Shown here one piece after another: positions 27,060 to 35,705 of a stretch of 44,974 nucleotides of DNA (the stretch's first letter is position 1; the number at the start of each line of letters is the position of its first letter). Position numbers and translations under genes: made by a program. The stretch comes from Fibrobacter sp. Lineage in GTDB: Bacteria; Fibrobacterota; Fibrobacteria; Fibrobacterales; Fibrobacteraceae. A model generated the notes under the pieces. The model saw only the letters and a list, made by a program, of their open reading frames with translations, did not search any database and was not told where the DNA came from. The stretch spans positions 1-44,974 of the forward strand of contig JAGCGO010000105.1 of the NCBI GenBank assembly GCA_017649565.1, read 5' to 3'.

Positions 27060-28337
27060 ATGGATCAGTTTGTCGTCCCCCAAGTCAAAGGGCCCGTTGA
27101 CGGCGAAGTAGAAATTTCTGGTGCAAAGAACGCCGTTCTCGCCGTTATGGCGGCGACACTCCTTGCCGACGGTATTTCCGAAATCACGAACGTCCCGCAC
27201 CTCAAGGACATGAAGACCATGTCCGACGTGCTGCGCGTTATCGGTTGCCGCATCAGCGGCGGAAGCCATGTCCTGAAGATCGACACCCGTGGCGCCGACC
27301 ACCTCGAAGCCCCCTACGAACTGGTGAAGACCATGCGCGCAAGCTTCTACGTGCTCGGCCCGCTCGTGGCCCGCTTCGGACGTTGCCGTGTTTCCCTCCC
27401 CGGCGGATGCGCCTGGGGCCCGCGCCCCGTCGACCTGCACCTCAAGGGCCTCGAGGCGCTCGGCGCGAAAATCACCGTGACGCACGGCTATGTCGAAGCC
27501 ACTTGCGAAGGCCGCCTCCCCGGCGGTAACTTCAACTTCCCGATTTCGAGCGTGGGCGCGACGGTGAACGTGCTCATGGCCGCGACCCTTGCCAAGGGCG
27601 TGAGCGTCCTCCAGAATGCGGCACTCGAACCCGAGATCGACAACCTCATCGACTACCTCACCAACATGGGTGCCAAGATCCAGGGACGCGGCACGCGCAC
27701 GCTCACCGTGCAGGGCGTCGAGAGTCTCCGCCCCGGCAACGGCAATACCATTCCCGACCGTATCGAGGCGGGCACGTTCCTTTGCGCCGCCCCCATCACT
27801 CACGGCCGCGTGAAGGTCACCAAGGTCATCCCGGAACACATCGCGTCGACCCTCGACGCCTTCCGCGAAATCGGCTGCAAGGTCACGACCGGCGCCGACT
27901 GGGCCGAAGTGGACGCCCGCGGCGTGGAACTCAAGCCCATCAGCATCTCCACGCTGCCCTTCCCCGGTTTTCCCACCGACATGCAGGCGCCGCTCATGGC
28001 GACACTGCTTGCAGTCCCGGGCAACAGCCTTATCCAGGACACCGTCTACAATGACCGTTTCAAGCACGTCGCCGAACTCGAACGCCTTGGCGCAAGCATC
28101 CAGCTGAACGGCAACACGGCGACCATCAAGGGCGGCCTCCCGCTCGAAGGCGCCGACATCATGGGCTCCGACCTCCGCGCGAGTGCAGCCCTCGTGCTCG
28201 CCGCCATGATGGCCGAAGGAGAGACGACCATCAGCCGCATCTACCACCTTGACCGCGGCTACGAGGATTTCGAGGCCAAGATGGCAAAGATCGGGGTGAC
28301 GGTCAAGCGCGTCAACCCGGACGCCGTCGAAGAATAA
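27060..28337 (+). CDS. murA: UDP-N-acetylglucosamine 1-carboxyvinyltransferase
   Basis: First committed step of peptidoglycan synthesis in the cytoplasm: transfers enolpyruvate from PEP to UDP-GlcNAc. The protein is 425 residues, the usual length. The N-terminal motif SGAKNAVLAVMAATLL is present. The catalytic loop LPGGCAWGPRP contains Cys117, the fosfomycin-sensitive residue. The acceptor and C-terminal parts include FPTDMQAPLMA and MGSDLRASAALVLAAM, followed by YHLDRGYEDFEAK. A strong terminator follows 20 bases after the stop. Confidence 0.97.
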   Translation: MDQFVVPQVKGPVDGEVEISGAKNAVLAVMAATLLADGISEITNVPHLKDMKTMSDVLRVIGCRISGGSHVLKIDTRGADHLEAPYELVKTMRASFYVLGPLVARFGRCRVSLPGGCAWGPRPVDLHLKGLEALGAKITVTHGYVEATCEGRLPGGNFNFPISSVGATVNVLMAATLAKGVSVLQNAALEPEIDNLIDYLTNMGAKIQGRGTRTLTVQGVESLRPGNGNTIPDRIEAGTFLCAAPITHGRVKVTKVIPEHIASTLDAFREIGCKVTTGADWAEVDARGVELKPISISTLPFPGFPTDMQAPLMATLLAVPGNSLIQDTVYNDRFKHVAELERLGASIQLNGNTATIKGGLPLEGADIMGSDLRASAALVLAAMMAEGETTISRIYHLDRGYEDFEAKMAKIGVTVKRVNPDAVEE

Positions 28338-28356
28338 GGCGCCCTATAAAATTTTA

Positions 28357-28385
28357 AAGACGGATTGCAGGATCCGTCTTTTTTT
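28357..28385 (+). terminator. Terminator of murA
   Basis: Nine-base-pair stem AAGACGGAT / ATCCGTCTT with a six-base loop, followed by a run of T. Confidence 0.9.
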
Positions 28386-28396
28386 ATGCCCCTACG

Positions 28397-28430
28397 ACAA
28401 AAAAAAATCCCCGCTTCATCAGCGAGGATT
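28397..28430 (-). terminator. Terminator of the DUF3332 gene
   Basis: Minus strand: AATCC-t-CGCT, a five-base loop, AGCG-g-GGATT, followed by a run of T. It faces the murA terminator. Confidence 0.8.
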
Positions 28431-28456
28431 CTTTAGGAAAAATTTCCCTGTCGAAA

Positions 28457-28897
28457 TTACTTTTCGACTTCGTACTGAGCGACGAGGTTGCCTTCGGCGT
28501 CAAGAGCGCGGACGACGTTTTCATCGCGCTGGAGAGTGAGGTTAGCCTTCTGGCCTTCGGCAGTGGTGACTTCCACGGACATCGTGCCGTCGGAGTTCTT
28601 CACAGCGGCGATGGTGTTGCCCTGGGCGTCCTTCTCGAAGTAGGAATCACCGGAGGCGAGCGGGTTGGAGCCGGTCCAGAATTCGATCGTGTTCAGGACG
28701 AGGCCATCAACGAGGCCGAGGCAGATGCCATAGACCGGGATAACGCAGAACATGAGGAAGTGGACGATGGAGTTGATCCACTTGTTGCCAAGCGTTCCGT
28801 TCCACTGGTGAAGCTTGTTGAAGCAAGCGTTAGAGCCATAGCAACCAGTGAGCATGATGACACCGGCGCAGAGGAGAGTACAGATACTTTTTTTCAT
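28457..28897 (-). CDS. DUF3332-family lipoprotein
   Basis: A 146-residue lipoprotein. The signal MKKSICTLLCAGVIMLTGC ends in a lipobox, and the Cys is followed by YGSNACFNKLHQWNGTLGNK. Two hydrophobic segments follow (WINSIVHFLMFCVIPVYGI and LVDGLVLNTIEFW), then TGSNPL. That order of motifs is the DUF3332 pattern. The C-terminal half is a soluble beta-rich domain (KNSDGTMSVEVTTAEGQ, LDAEGNLVAQYEVEK). The ATG at 28897 has AAGGAG eight bases upstream. The gene stands alone with its own terminator. Function is unknown in all members I know of. Confidence 0.85.
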   Translation of the reverse strand: MKKSICTLLCAGVIMLTGCYGSNACFNKLHQWNGTLGNKWINSIVHFLMFCVIPVYGICLGLVDGLVLNTIEFWTGSNPLASGDSYFEKDAQGNTIAAVKNSDGTMSVEVTTAEGQKANLTLQRDENVVRALDAEGNLVAQYEVEK

Positions 28898-28986
28898 TTT
28901 TTTTGCTCCTTGAGGAATGTTGTTTGAATGTCCAAAAATATAACTAAAAAAATTTTTTTTGGGGTTTAAAAGCATACATTTTTGAT

Positions 28987-29367
28987 TTAAATGCTTATTT
29001 TTTCATTTTCTTTGACATACATCACACTCGGGGGAGACAACTTAATATTATGTAAGTCGTTGATTTTCAACCACTTACAAAAATTTGGGCCTGTTGAGGA
29101 GATTCTGGGAATCTCAGGAACCATTTTTACCGGGAAAAAACGGTCCCCAGGCAAATCCTTACAGTCAAAAGCAGGGCCAACAGCCCCGGAAAAGGCCCGT
29201 ACTCCGGCCGATTCAAACACCCACGACTCGATAGAATGCTCCACCGTATCGCCAAAATCAATTGGAGTCATCGGAAACTCCCATGTTCCCCCATAGGGCG
29301 ACCCCGGCAACCGCCTGCGCATAAGAAATCGGCCCTCATGTTCGACAATTCCCACTGCAACGAGCAT
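28987..29367 (-). CDS. Nudix-like protein with a degenerate catalytic box
   Basis: A 126-residue protein with the MutT-like start VAVGIVEHEGRFLMRRR, then GTWEFPMTPIDFG. It aligns without gaps to the usual WEFPGGK...GE region. In the Nudix box, where the family has R-E-x-x-E-E-x-G, this protein has S-W-V-F-E-S-A-G: the Arg and two of the three metal-binding Glu are gone. Catalysis as a Nudix hydrolase is therefore unlikely; a binding or regulatory role, or decay, is possible. It lies 89 bases upstream of the DUF3332 gene on the same strand. Confidence 0.7.
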   Translation of the reverse strand: MLVAVGIVEHEGRFLMRRRLPGSPYGGTWEFPMTPIDFGDTVEHSIESWVFESAGVRAFSGAVGPAFDCKDLPGDRFFPVKMVPEIPRISSTGPNFCKWLKINDLHNIKLSPPSVMYVKENEKISI

Positions 29368-29478
29368 TTTCCCTCCAAAAAGCCTAAATATTTTTTTTCT
29401 TCGCTGTCACGAATTTTAAAGTAATTTACAATTTAAGAATCCCGCAGGCAAATGTACCCGCGGAAAAGGTAATACCAT

Positions 29479-30990
29479 ATGACAGTTACTCTCGGGAGAA
29501 TTTTCGCATCCGTCGCGCTTGCCGTGTCGGCCGTTTTTGCATCCAAACAACCCCTAACCATATGGATTATGCCAAACGGGGCCTCCCCGAAGGAAAAACT
29601 CGAACAGGCACTCGCGCAGTTTACCCAACAAACTGGCGTTCCCGCCCAAGTACAGGTCCTTGACTGGGGCGAAGCCTGGAACAAGATTTCGACAGCCCTC
29701 GAATCCGGCGAGAACGCCCCCGACGTACTGCAGCTCGGCACGACCTGGGTTCCCTATTTTGCCGCACGAGGTGAAATCAAGCCGCTCAACCCGATCCTTT
29801 CCAAGATCAACCCCGACAGGTTCGTCCCCATAAGCTGGAGCACGACGCATATCGACTCCGACACGACCATCTATTCCGTCCCCTGGTTCATCGACATCCG
29901 TCCTGTTCTCGGAAACAAGCGCATTCTCAAGAAGAACGGCATCACGCGCGAATCCGTTGCGACATACCAAGGATTCATGGAGGCTGTCCGCAAGATAAAC
30001 GAGAGCAAGGAAACCCTTGATGACGGCATCAAGGTGAGGGGCTATGCATTCCCCGGCAAAAGCGACTGGAACATCCCGCACAATTTCGCCCCCTGGGTCT
30101 GGAGCAACGGAGGCTCTTTCGTCAAGAAGGATTCGACCGGCAAATGGCACTCCAACATCCTGGACGAGCGGACCCTGCTCGGCATGGGCCGCTATCTGAA
30201 GTTCGTCCTCGACACGCTCGTCTCACCCGAGGCCCTGCAGAAGAATTCCGCCCAAATTGCGCAGCAGTTCAACAACGGTGAAATCGCATTCATCATCCAT
30301 ACCGCCGAAATCATCATGCAGACTCGCTTCCAGGTCGACCAGGGCGGGCTTTCCAGCGCGCGCATCGGCACCGACAGCGTGGACGTTTTCCCCATCCCGC
30401 TGGGCACTGAAGGCAGCGTGAGCTTTGTCGGCGGCAGCAACCTCGCCATCCCGGCAAAAAACAACCGTCGCGAGGCCGAAGAACTGATCCTGTACCTCAC
30501 TCAGGACGACAACCTGGACTCCTACACGAAGCAAATCGGGTTCCTCCCGGCATCCAGAAACGTTCTCGACTCCTGGTCCTCGGACTCCGTCTACAGCGAG
30601 CTCATCAAGGCTCTCGAAACGGGACGCACCTACACGACCATCCCGGAATGGGGCGACATCGAACAAATTCTCGTGGCCATGTTCAGCTCGGTATGGGACC
30701 AACTCGAGATCCAGGCCCTGTACTCCGAAGAAAAACTCTACGACACCTTCATCGAGTACTCCAACCAGATCAACAAGAGGCTCGGCTACAAGGGAACCAC
30801 GGTCATGACACTTGCCGAGTTCCAGGCCCTCTGGCACAAGATTGTCGAATCCTCGGACGAACCTGTAACGCCAAGAGAAGCAACGAGTACCGACCACATC
30901 CGTAACAACCTGCGTATAGCCCCGTGGCTGTTTGCGATCCTGTTCGTATTCGGATTCGCATCCGCCTATAAACGCAAAAGGAAGAAATAG
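29479..30990 (+). CDS. Membrane-anchored periplasmic solute-binding protein (family 1 type)
   Basis: A 503-residue protein resembling sugar ABC transporter binding proteins. The signal peptide is MTVTLGRIFASVALAVSAVFA. The binding fold has LTIWIMPNG, LEQALAQFTQQTGV, APDVLQLGTTWVPYFAARGEI, IYSVPWFIDIRPVLGN, FAPWVWSNGG and LGTEGSVSFVGGSNLAIP. Unlike ordinary binding proteins it ends in a membrane span (APWLFAILFVFGFASAY) with a basic tail (KRKRKK), so it should be fixed in the inner membrane facing the periplasm. No permease or ATPase gene is nearby. The next gene, four bases on, is a diguanylate cyclase with a periplasmic sensor. A shared role as co-receptor for a sugar-like ligand is my inference. 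AAAAGGT precedes the ATG. Confidence 0.88.
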   Translation: MTVTLGRIFASVALAVSAVFASKQPLTIWIMPNGASPKEKLEQALAQFTQQTGVPAQVQVLDWGEAWNKISTALESGENAPDVLQLGTTWVPYFAARGEIKPLNPILSKINPDRFVPISWSTTHIDSDTTIYSVPWFIDIRPVLGNKRILKKNGITRESVATYQGFMEAVRKINESKETLDDGIKVRGYAFPGKSDWNIPHNFAPWVWSNGGSFVKKDSTGKWHSNILDERTLLGMGRYLKFVLDTLVSPEALQKNSAQIAQQFNNGEIAFIIHTAEIIMQTRFQVDQGGLSSARIGTDSVDVFPIPLGTEGSVSFVGGSNLAIPAKNNRREAEELILYLTQDDNLDSYTKQIGFLPASRNVLDSWSSDSVYSELIKALETGRTYTTIPEWGDIEQILVAMFSSVWDQLEIQALYSEEKLYDTFIEYSNQINKRLGYKGTTVMTLAEFQALWHKIVESSDEPVTPREATSTDHIRNNLRIAPWLFAILFVFGFASAYKRKRKK

Positions 30991-30994
30991 GAAT

Positions 30995-32758
30995 ATGGCA
31001 GCCAGCGACATCAAAACAACTCGAATATCCAAGAGCATCATCTTCAAGAGCATTCTCCTCTTGATCGTTTCCATGTCGCTTATTATCGTCTCGGGAACGG
31101 CATTCTTTACGCAACGCCAGCTCAACCTCATCTTCGAATGGAGCCACAACAACAACTCCAGCCTGTTGCAGCAGGCATCGGTGTCGGCTCACAGCGAAAT
31201 GCAGCAGTTCGGCAATTCGTTGGAACTTCTCGCCAGGACTTCGGCTATCCAAAGCATGATTCCCGACACGGCGGCAAGCTATCTCAAGAGCTACAGCATT
31301 TCCTCCCTGTTCATCTCCGGCGAAATGGTCACGCTCTTTAACCGTGAAAAGAAAATGATTTGCGACAACTCGATGTTGGACACGCCCCCCGCGGCCTACC
31401 CCATCGACTTCAGCAGGATAACACCGCACCGTCCCCTGATATCCCCGTGGTACCGCGACGAAAGCAACGTGCCCACAAGGGCTTTCGGTACGGCGGTCAC
31501 CGACCTCACCTCGGGTGACGGCAGCCTGATCGGCAACTTCTCGTCCAAACGCCTATGGAAGATATTCTCGGAGCACCGCATCGGACAGAACGGGTTCCTC
31601 GTCGCCATCAACGCGAGCGGAGAAATCATCTACCACCCCAATCTGAAAAAATGGCTGAACGGGATCCACAAGATTAACGAACTCGGCATCAGTGACATCG
31701 ATCCGAAAACCTACGAAATCGAGGCGGCGACGTTCATCACGTTGAACGACGGCAACACCTACCTCGCCAACTACACATACGACCCGAACTACGACCTCGG
31801 ACTCTTCGCTTTCCAGCCTCAGGACGAGATAAACAAGCTTGCCATGGCCGTCATCACGGCCAGCGTCATCATCCTCGTCGCCTCCATCATCGCGCTCCTC
31901 GGCATGGCCATCTGGCTATTCTTCATTCTCGGGCGCCCGATGAACAACCTGATTTCGCATATCAGGCAGATTAACAACGGAGACCTGGACATCGGCGAAA
32001 TCAACGTCGGACAGCGCGACGACGAAATCGGGCAGCTATCGAAGGCATTCAACGCGATGCATGCGACAATCAAGCGGCAGATCTGCGAACTGAACGCCCA
32101 CCGCAACATGTTGGAGCAGGAAGTCAAGGAGCGCACCCGCGAACTCGAAATTGCGAACGCGAAGCTGGATATCATCTCAAGGACGGACGAACTGACCGGA
32201 CTTCCGAACCGCCGCGACATGAACCGCACCATCAACAACGAGATTGGCCGCAGCGAACGTTCCAAGAAGCCGTTCTGCTTTATATTTATCGATATCGACC
32301 ACTTCAAGAGCATCAACGACACGTACGGACACAGCTGTGGCGACAAGATTCTCCGCGAAGTGGCGCATACGGTTCGCGGACTGTTGCGCCGCTACGACGT
32401 GCTTGCCCGTTATGGCGGCGAGGAATTCCTCACGCTCCTCCCGGAAACCGACCTGGACGGTGCTGCCGTGGTGGCCGAACGTTTCCGCAAGCAGGTGGAA
32501 GAACAGGTTTTCACGTACGCCGACCACAAGATAAACGTGACCATCACTCTGGGCGTGACCCGATTCGACCCGAGACTCGGCGCGAGCCGCAGCATACAGA
32601 CCGCCGACAAGGCGCTGTACGAAGGCAAGGAATCTGGACGCAACAGGGTCATCATCTGGGCGCCGGAGCGCACGACAGAAGACGACTACAGGGCGGCCGC
32701 CATAGAACTCGCCGAAGAACAAAAGGCGAACAAGCAAAAGAAAGAAGGAATTCTGTAA
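30995..32758 (+). CDS. Diguanylate cyclase with dCache-like periplasmic sensor and HAMP
   Basis: A 587-residue inner-membrane sensor that should make cyclic di-GMP. Order: membrane span 15-37; a periplasmic dCache-like region 40-280 with WYRDESNVPTRAFGTAVTD and NGFLVAINASGEIIYHP; membrane span 282-312; HAMP 313-360 with DDEIGQLSKAFNAM; coiled coil 361-395; GGDEF domain 396-556. The active site GGEEF (474-478) is intact, and so is the product-inhibition site RRYD (465-468), five residues before it. The ATG at 30995 overlaps a GGAA-rich ribosome site in the tail of the previous gene. It is cotranscribed with the tethered binding protein. Confidence 0.93.
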   Translation: MAASDIKTTRISKSIIFKSILLLIVSMSLIIVSGTAFFTQRQLNLIFEWSHNNNSSLLQQASVSAHSEMQQFGNSLELLARTSAIQSMIPDTAASYLKSYSISSLFISGEMVTLFNREKKMICDNSMLDTPPAAYPIDFSRITPHRPLISPWYRDESNVPTRAFGTAVTDLTSGDGSLIGNFSSKRLWKIFSEHRIGQNGFLVAINASGEIIYHPNLKKWLNGIHKINELGISDIDPKTYEIEAATFITLNDGNTYLANYTYDPNYDLGLFAFQPQDEINKLAMAVITASVIILVASIIALLGMAIWLFFILGRPMNNLISHIRQINNGDLDIGEINVGQRDDEIGQLSKAFNAMHATIKRQICELNAHRNMLEQEVKERTRELEIANAKLDIISRTDELTGLPNRRDMNRTINNEIGRSERSKKPFCFIFIDIDHFKSINDTYGHSCGDKILREVAHTVRGLLRRYDVLARYGGEEFLTLLPETDLDGAAVVAERFRKQVEEQVFTYADHKINVTITLGVTRFDPRLGASRSIQTADKALYEGKESGRNRVIIWAPERTTEDDYRAAAIELAEEQKANKQKKEGIL

Positions 32759-32759
32759 T

Positions 32760-32831
32760 ACAAAAAAGAAACCCTCTCTTGACGAGAGGGTTCCTTTTGT
32801 TTCTGCGGGTGTCAGGACTCGAACCTGGAAC
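32760..32831. repeat. 72-base direct repeat, left copy (partial tRNA-Arg 3' end plus terminator)
   Basis: Identical in 71 of 72 bases to 32975-33046. It holds a terminator hairpin and, on the minus strand, the T-arm and acceptor end of tRNA-Arg. The one difference breaks a T-stem base pair, so this copy is not a working tRNA end. This arrangement is what a tRNA-integrating element leaves behind. Confidence 0.85.
32770..32792. terminator. Bidirectional terminator after the diguanylate cyclase gene
   Basis: AACCCTCTC, five-base loop, GAGAGGGTT. T-rich tails are present on both strands, so it can end the plus-strand operon. Confidence 0.85.
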
Positions 32832-32974
32832 AGTTTTATGACCGGACGGGCGTATGCCCGTCCTCTCGCCATCGCGGCCCGCTTGCGCAGGGCCGCTCCG
32901 GCTCACGAAGGTTCCGGCTCGGTTCCTGGAGTTTCTGTTATCTTTCTTGGTTGCGAATGAATTTCGCTATCTCA
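32832..32974. other. 143-base spacer between the two tRNA-end copies, with GC-rich hairpins
   Basis: No ORF and no match to tRNA. It contains GGACGGGC-gtat-GCCCGTCC (32844-32863) and GCGGCCC-n9-GGGCCGC (32874-32896). It could be the scar of a deleted element or a structured repeat. Confidence 0.5.
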
Positions 32975-33092
<118 letters not shown>

Positions 33093-33105
33093 TAGATGTG
33101 CCCCA

Positions 33106-33133
33106 AATATAGCTAAAAACATGCTGTTGTCAA
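33106..33133 (-). promoter_or_regulatory. Promoter of tRNA-Arg
   Basis: On the minus strand TTGACA (33133-33128), 16 bases, TATATT (33111-33106), a near-consensus promoter 13 bases before the tRNA. Confidence 0.75.
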
Positions 33134-33208
33134 GGGGTTTTTGGCAAAAACAAAAAAATAATCTTAAAAAGATTTCTAGATTTAGAAAAAAAATTCAAAG
33201 AAGCATCG

Positions 33209-35548
33209 ATGAACAAGGTCCGTCCCTACCTCGAAAAAATCAAGCCCGTCCTGGACGTGGTTCTCCAATTCCTGAAAAAGCTTTTTTCCGACAAGAAGGT
33301 CGTAAAATGGCTGCTCATCCTGTTTATCCCCGTCGTTCTGGCATTTATTGCTGTAATCGTGACTTACGTGCACTACTCGCCCGAGCTGCCCTCCCTTTCG
33401 CAGCTTGAGCAGATCAACCCGCGCCTTGTCACGAACATCTACGACATGAACGGGAAGATTGCCCACGAATATTATGTGGAACGCCGTGAATGGGTCAGTT
33501 TCGACTCCATCCCCGAAAACGCCTACCACGCCGTGATGGCCATCGAAGACCGCGAATTCTTCAACCACTGGGGCATGAACGTCTGGGCTATCCCGAGCGC
33601 CGTCCTCGAAAGCGTGACTTCCGGCAAGAAAATGCGCGGTGCCTCCACGCTCACCCAGCAGCTGACAAAGCTTCTGTTCCTCACGCCGGAACGCTCCATT
33701 TCGCGTAAGATAAAGGAAGCGATGACGGCCATCCGTATCGAGCAGACCTACACGAAGGAAGAGATCCTCGAATTCTACATGAACGAGGTCTACCTGTCCG
33801 GCGGTAACTACGGTTTCCAGGCGGCAGGAAGGTTCTACTTCGGTCGCCCGTTGGATAGCCTCACCATTCCCGAAATCGCCGTGCTCGCCGGTATGCTCCA
33901 GCGCCCGGAAGCCTACCGCCCCGACCGCAAGCCCGAAGCGGCCCTCGAACGCCGCAACACGGTCCTGTACGCCATGTACGACGCCGGCTACATTACCAAG
34001 GACCAGTACCGCGAATTCATCCAGCAGCCCATCAAGCTCGCCGAAAAGGAAGAAGATCAGGGCGCAGGGCTTTATTTCTACGAAGAAATCCGCAAGTACA
34101 TGGAAAAGAAGTACGGCGAGAACTCGCTGTATGCCGACGGCGTTTCCATCAATTCGACCATCGACCCCGACATCCAGGCCTTCGCGGACAGCGTCTCCCA
34201 GGTACAGGTCGAAAGGGTCCGCAAGCGTATCAAGCGCAGGGCCTGCAAGAGGCTTTTCCTCCACAAGAAGTATGACATGCCCGAAGACAGCATTATCGCG
34301 CACTTCGACAGCGTCTACGCCCTGTTCAAGAAGGACTACCTGCAGGAAGACCTGAAGAGGCCGGCACTCAAGCGCCGCTTCCCCGACAGTATCCTTTACC
34401 ACCATGCCGAAGTGGCGGCAATCCTTATCGAAAACGAGACGGGTGCCATACGTGCCATGGTCGGCGGCAGCGACTACAACCAGTCCCGCTGGAACCGCGC
34501 CGTCCAGTCCCTCCGTCAGCCGGGCTCCTCGTTCAAGCCCTTCGTTTACGCTACGGCCATGGACAACGGAGCTAGCCCCTGCGACTCTGTCAACGACTCC
34601 CCCGTCACCATTCCCGACCCGGACGACAAGAACCCGAACAAGGTCTGGCGTCCGGCCAACTTCGACCACGACTTCCAGGGCATGATGACGCTCCGCGCCG
34701 CCCTCTACAAGTCCAAGAACCTGCCCGCCATCCTCACCGGCATGAAATACGGCCTCAGCAATGTGGTGAACTACGCCCGCAAATTCGGCATCAAGCGCGC
34801 TCCGCTCATGGCGGTCCCGAGCCTTGCCCTGGGTTCTGTGGGCGCAACGCTTATGGAAATGACGTCGGCCTACACGGTGTTCCCCAACGGCGGTAACCGC
34901 ATCGAGCCCTACATGATCGAGTCCATCGTGGACCGTAACGGCGAAGTCATCGAGAAGAACTCCAAGGTCGAGCACGAAGTGCTCCGCCCGGCATCGGCAT
35001 ACCTGATGGTCGACATGCTCAAGGACGTGAACGTCCGCGGTACGGCTGCCCGCGTGTGGGCCAGCGGATTCACGCACCCGAGCGGCGGCAAGACCGGTAC
35101 GACAAACGACTATACCGACGCCTGGTACATCGGCTTTACCAAGCAGTACACCATGGGCGTGTGGATCGGTTCCGACAGCCCGGGCACCATGGGTGCAGGC
35201 CATACCGGCACCGAAGACGCGCTCCCCATCTGGATCGCCACGATGAAGCAGCTGCACAAGGACCTCCCGCGCAAGCCCTTCCCCGTGCCCAAGGGAGTCG
35301 TGAGCCGCGGTATCTGCAACCATACCGGAAAGATTGCCGGCGAATTCTGCAATTCCAAGACATACTGCCTCTACACCGCAGGCTACGCGCCCGAAGAGAT
35401 GTGCGACGGCAACCACTTCGAAGTCAAGACGAAGTCCGCCGACGACGCGACCCTCTTCAGCAACAAGAACGCCGCCAAGGGAGTCATCAGCGACCCCAAG
35501 GACAAGAAGAGTGGCCCCGTGAAAAAGAGCGCAAGAAAGATGTTCTAG
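33209..35548 (+). CDS. mrcA: Penicillin-binding protein 1A (bifunctional transglycosylase/transpeptidase)
   Basis: Polymerises and crosslinks peptidoglycan at the inner membrane, 779 residues. There is one membrane span (34-53). The GT51 glycosyltransferase domain has EDREFFNHWG (catalytic Glu113), RGASTLTQQLTKLLFL and YMNEVYLSGGNYGFQAA. The transpeptidase domain has the S-x-x-K motif at Ser440 (PGSSFKPF), a SKN motif (YKSKNLPA) and KTG at 628-630. After the KTG there is a Cys-containing tail (GICNHTGKIAGEFCNSKTYC). That tail is unusual for PBP1A and may form disulfides in the periplasm. AAAGAAG precedes the ATG. Confidence 0.95.
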   Translation: MNKVRPYLEKIKPVLDVVLQFLKKLFSDKKVVKWLLILFIPVVLAFIAVIVTYVHYSPELPSLSQLEQINPRLVTNIYDMNGKIAHEYYVERREWVSFDSIPENAYHAVMAIEDREFFNHWGMNVWAIPSAVLESVTSGKKMRGASTLTQQLTKLLFLTPERSISRKIKEAMTAIRIEQTYTKEEILEFYMNEVYLSGGNYGFQAAGRFYFGRPLDSLTIPEIAVLAGMLQRPEAYRPDRKPEAALERRNTVLYAMYDAGYITKDQYREFIQQPIKLAEKEEDQGAGLYFYEEIRKYMEKKYGENSLYADGVSINSTIDPDIQAFADSVSQVQVERVRKRIKRRACKRLFLHKKYDMPEDSIIAHFDSVYALFKKDYLQEDLKRPALKRRFPDSILYHHAEVAAILIENETGAIRAMVGGSDYNQSRWNRAVQSLRQPGSSFKPFVYATAMDNGASPCDSVNDSPVTIPDPDDKNPNKVWRPANFDHDFQGMMTLRAALYKSKNLPAILTGMKYGLSNVVNYARKFGIKRAPLMAVPSLALGSVGATLMEMTSAYTVFPNGGNRIEPYMIESIVDRNGEVIEKNSKVEHEVLRPASAYLMVDMLKDVNVRGTAARVWASGFTHPSGGKTGTTNDYTDAWYIGFTKQYTMGVWIGSDSPGTMGAGHTGTEDALPIWIATMKQLHKDLPRKPFPVPKGVVSRGICNHTGKIAGEFCNSKTYCLYTAGYAPEEMCDGNHFEVKTKSADDATLFSNKNAAKGVISDPKDKKSGPVKKSARKMF

Positions 35549-35582
35549 TCCGCCAAAACGCATTGGCAAAAACATCATTTAC

Positions 35583-35609
35583 GACGAGGCTTTTTGCCTC
35601 GTCTTTTTT
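35583..35609 (+). terminator. Terminator of the PBP1A gene
   Basis: GACGAGGC, five T, GCCTCGTC, then a run of six T. Confidence 0.9.
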
Positions 35610-35674
35610 GTAGATTTATTTTTTCAAGATTGCGTTTTCCCCTTGATTTTAAAGGGGTTGCGTGATTTCGTCCC

Positions 35675-35703
35675 TTAACAAGAATCTTAAATTTTTCTAT
35701 CTT
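35675..35703 (+). promoter_or_regulatory. Possible promoter of rlmN
   Basis: TTAACA (35675-35680), 17 bases, TATCTT (35698-35703). Transcription would start near 35710-35712, at the second ATG of rlmN, with no ribosome site. This would be a leaderless message. Confidence 0.4.
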
Positions 35704-35705
35704 TT

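Noticed and set aside
32760..32831. A second tRNA-Arg gene
   Set aside because: Only the T-arm and acceptor end are present, one T-stem pair is broken, and no D-arm or anticodon arm can be folded from the adjoining bases.
33182..35578. A 798-codon minus-strand frame opposite PBP1A
   Set aside because: Antisense to a gene with all catalytic motifs intact; no ribosome site or recognisable domain.
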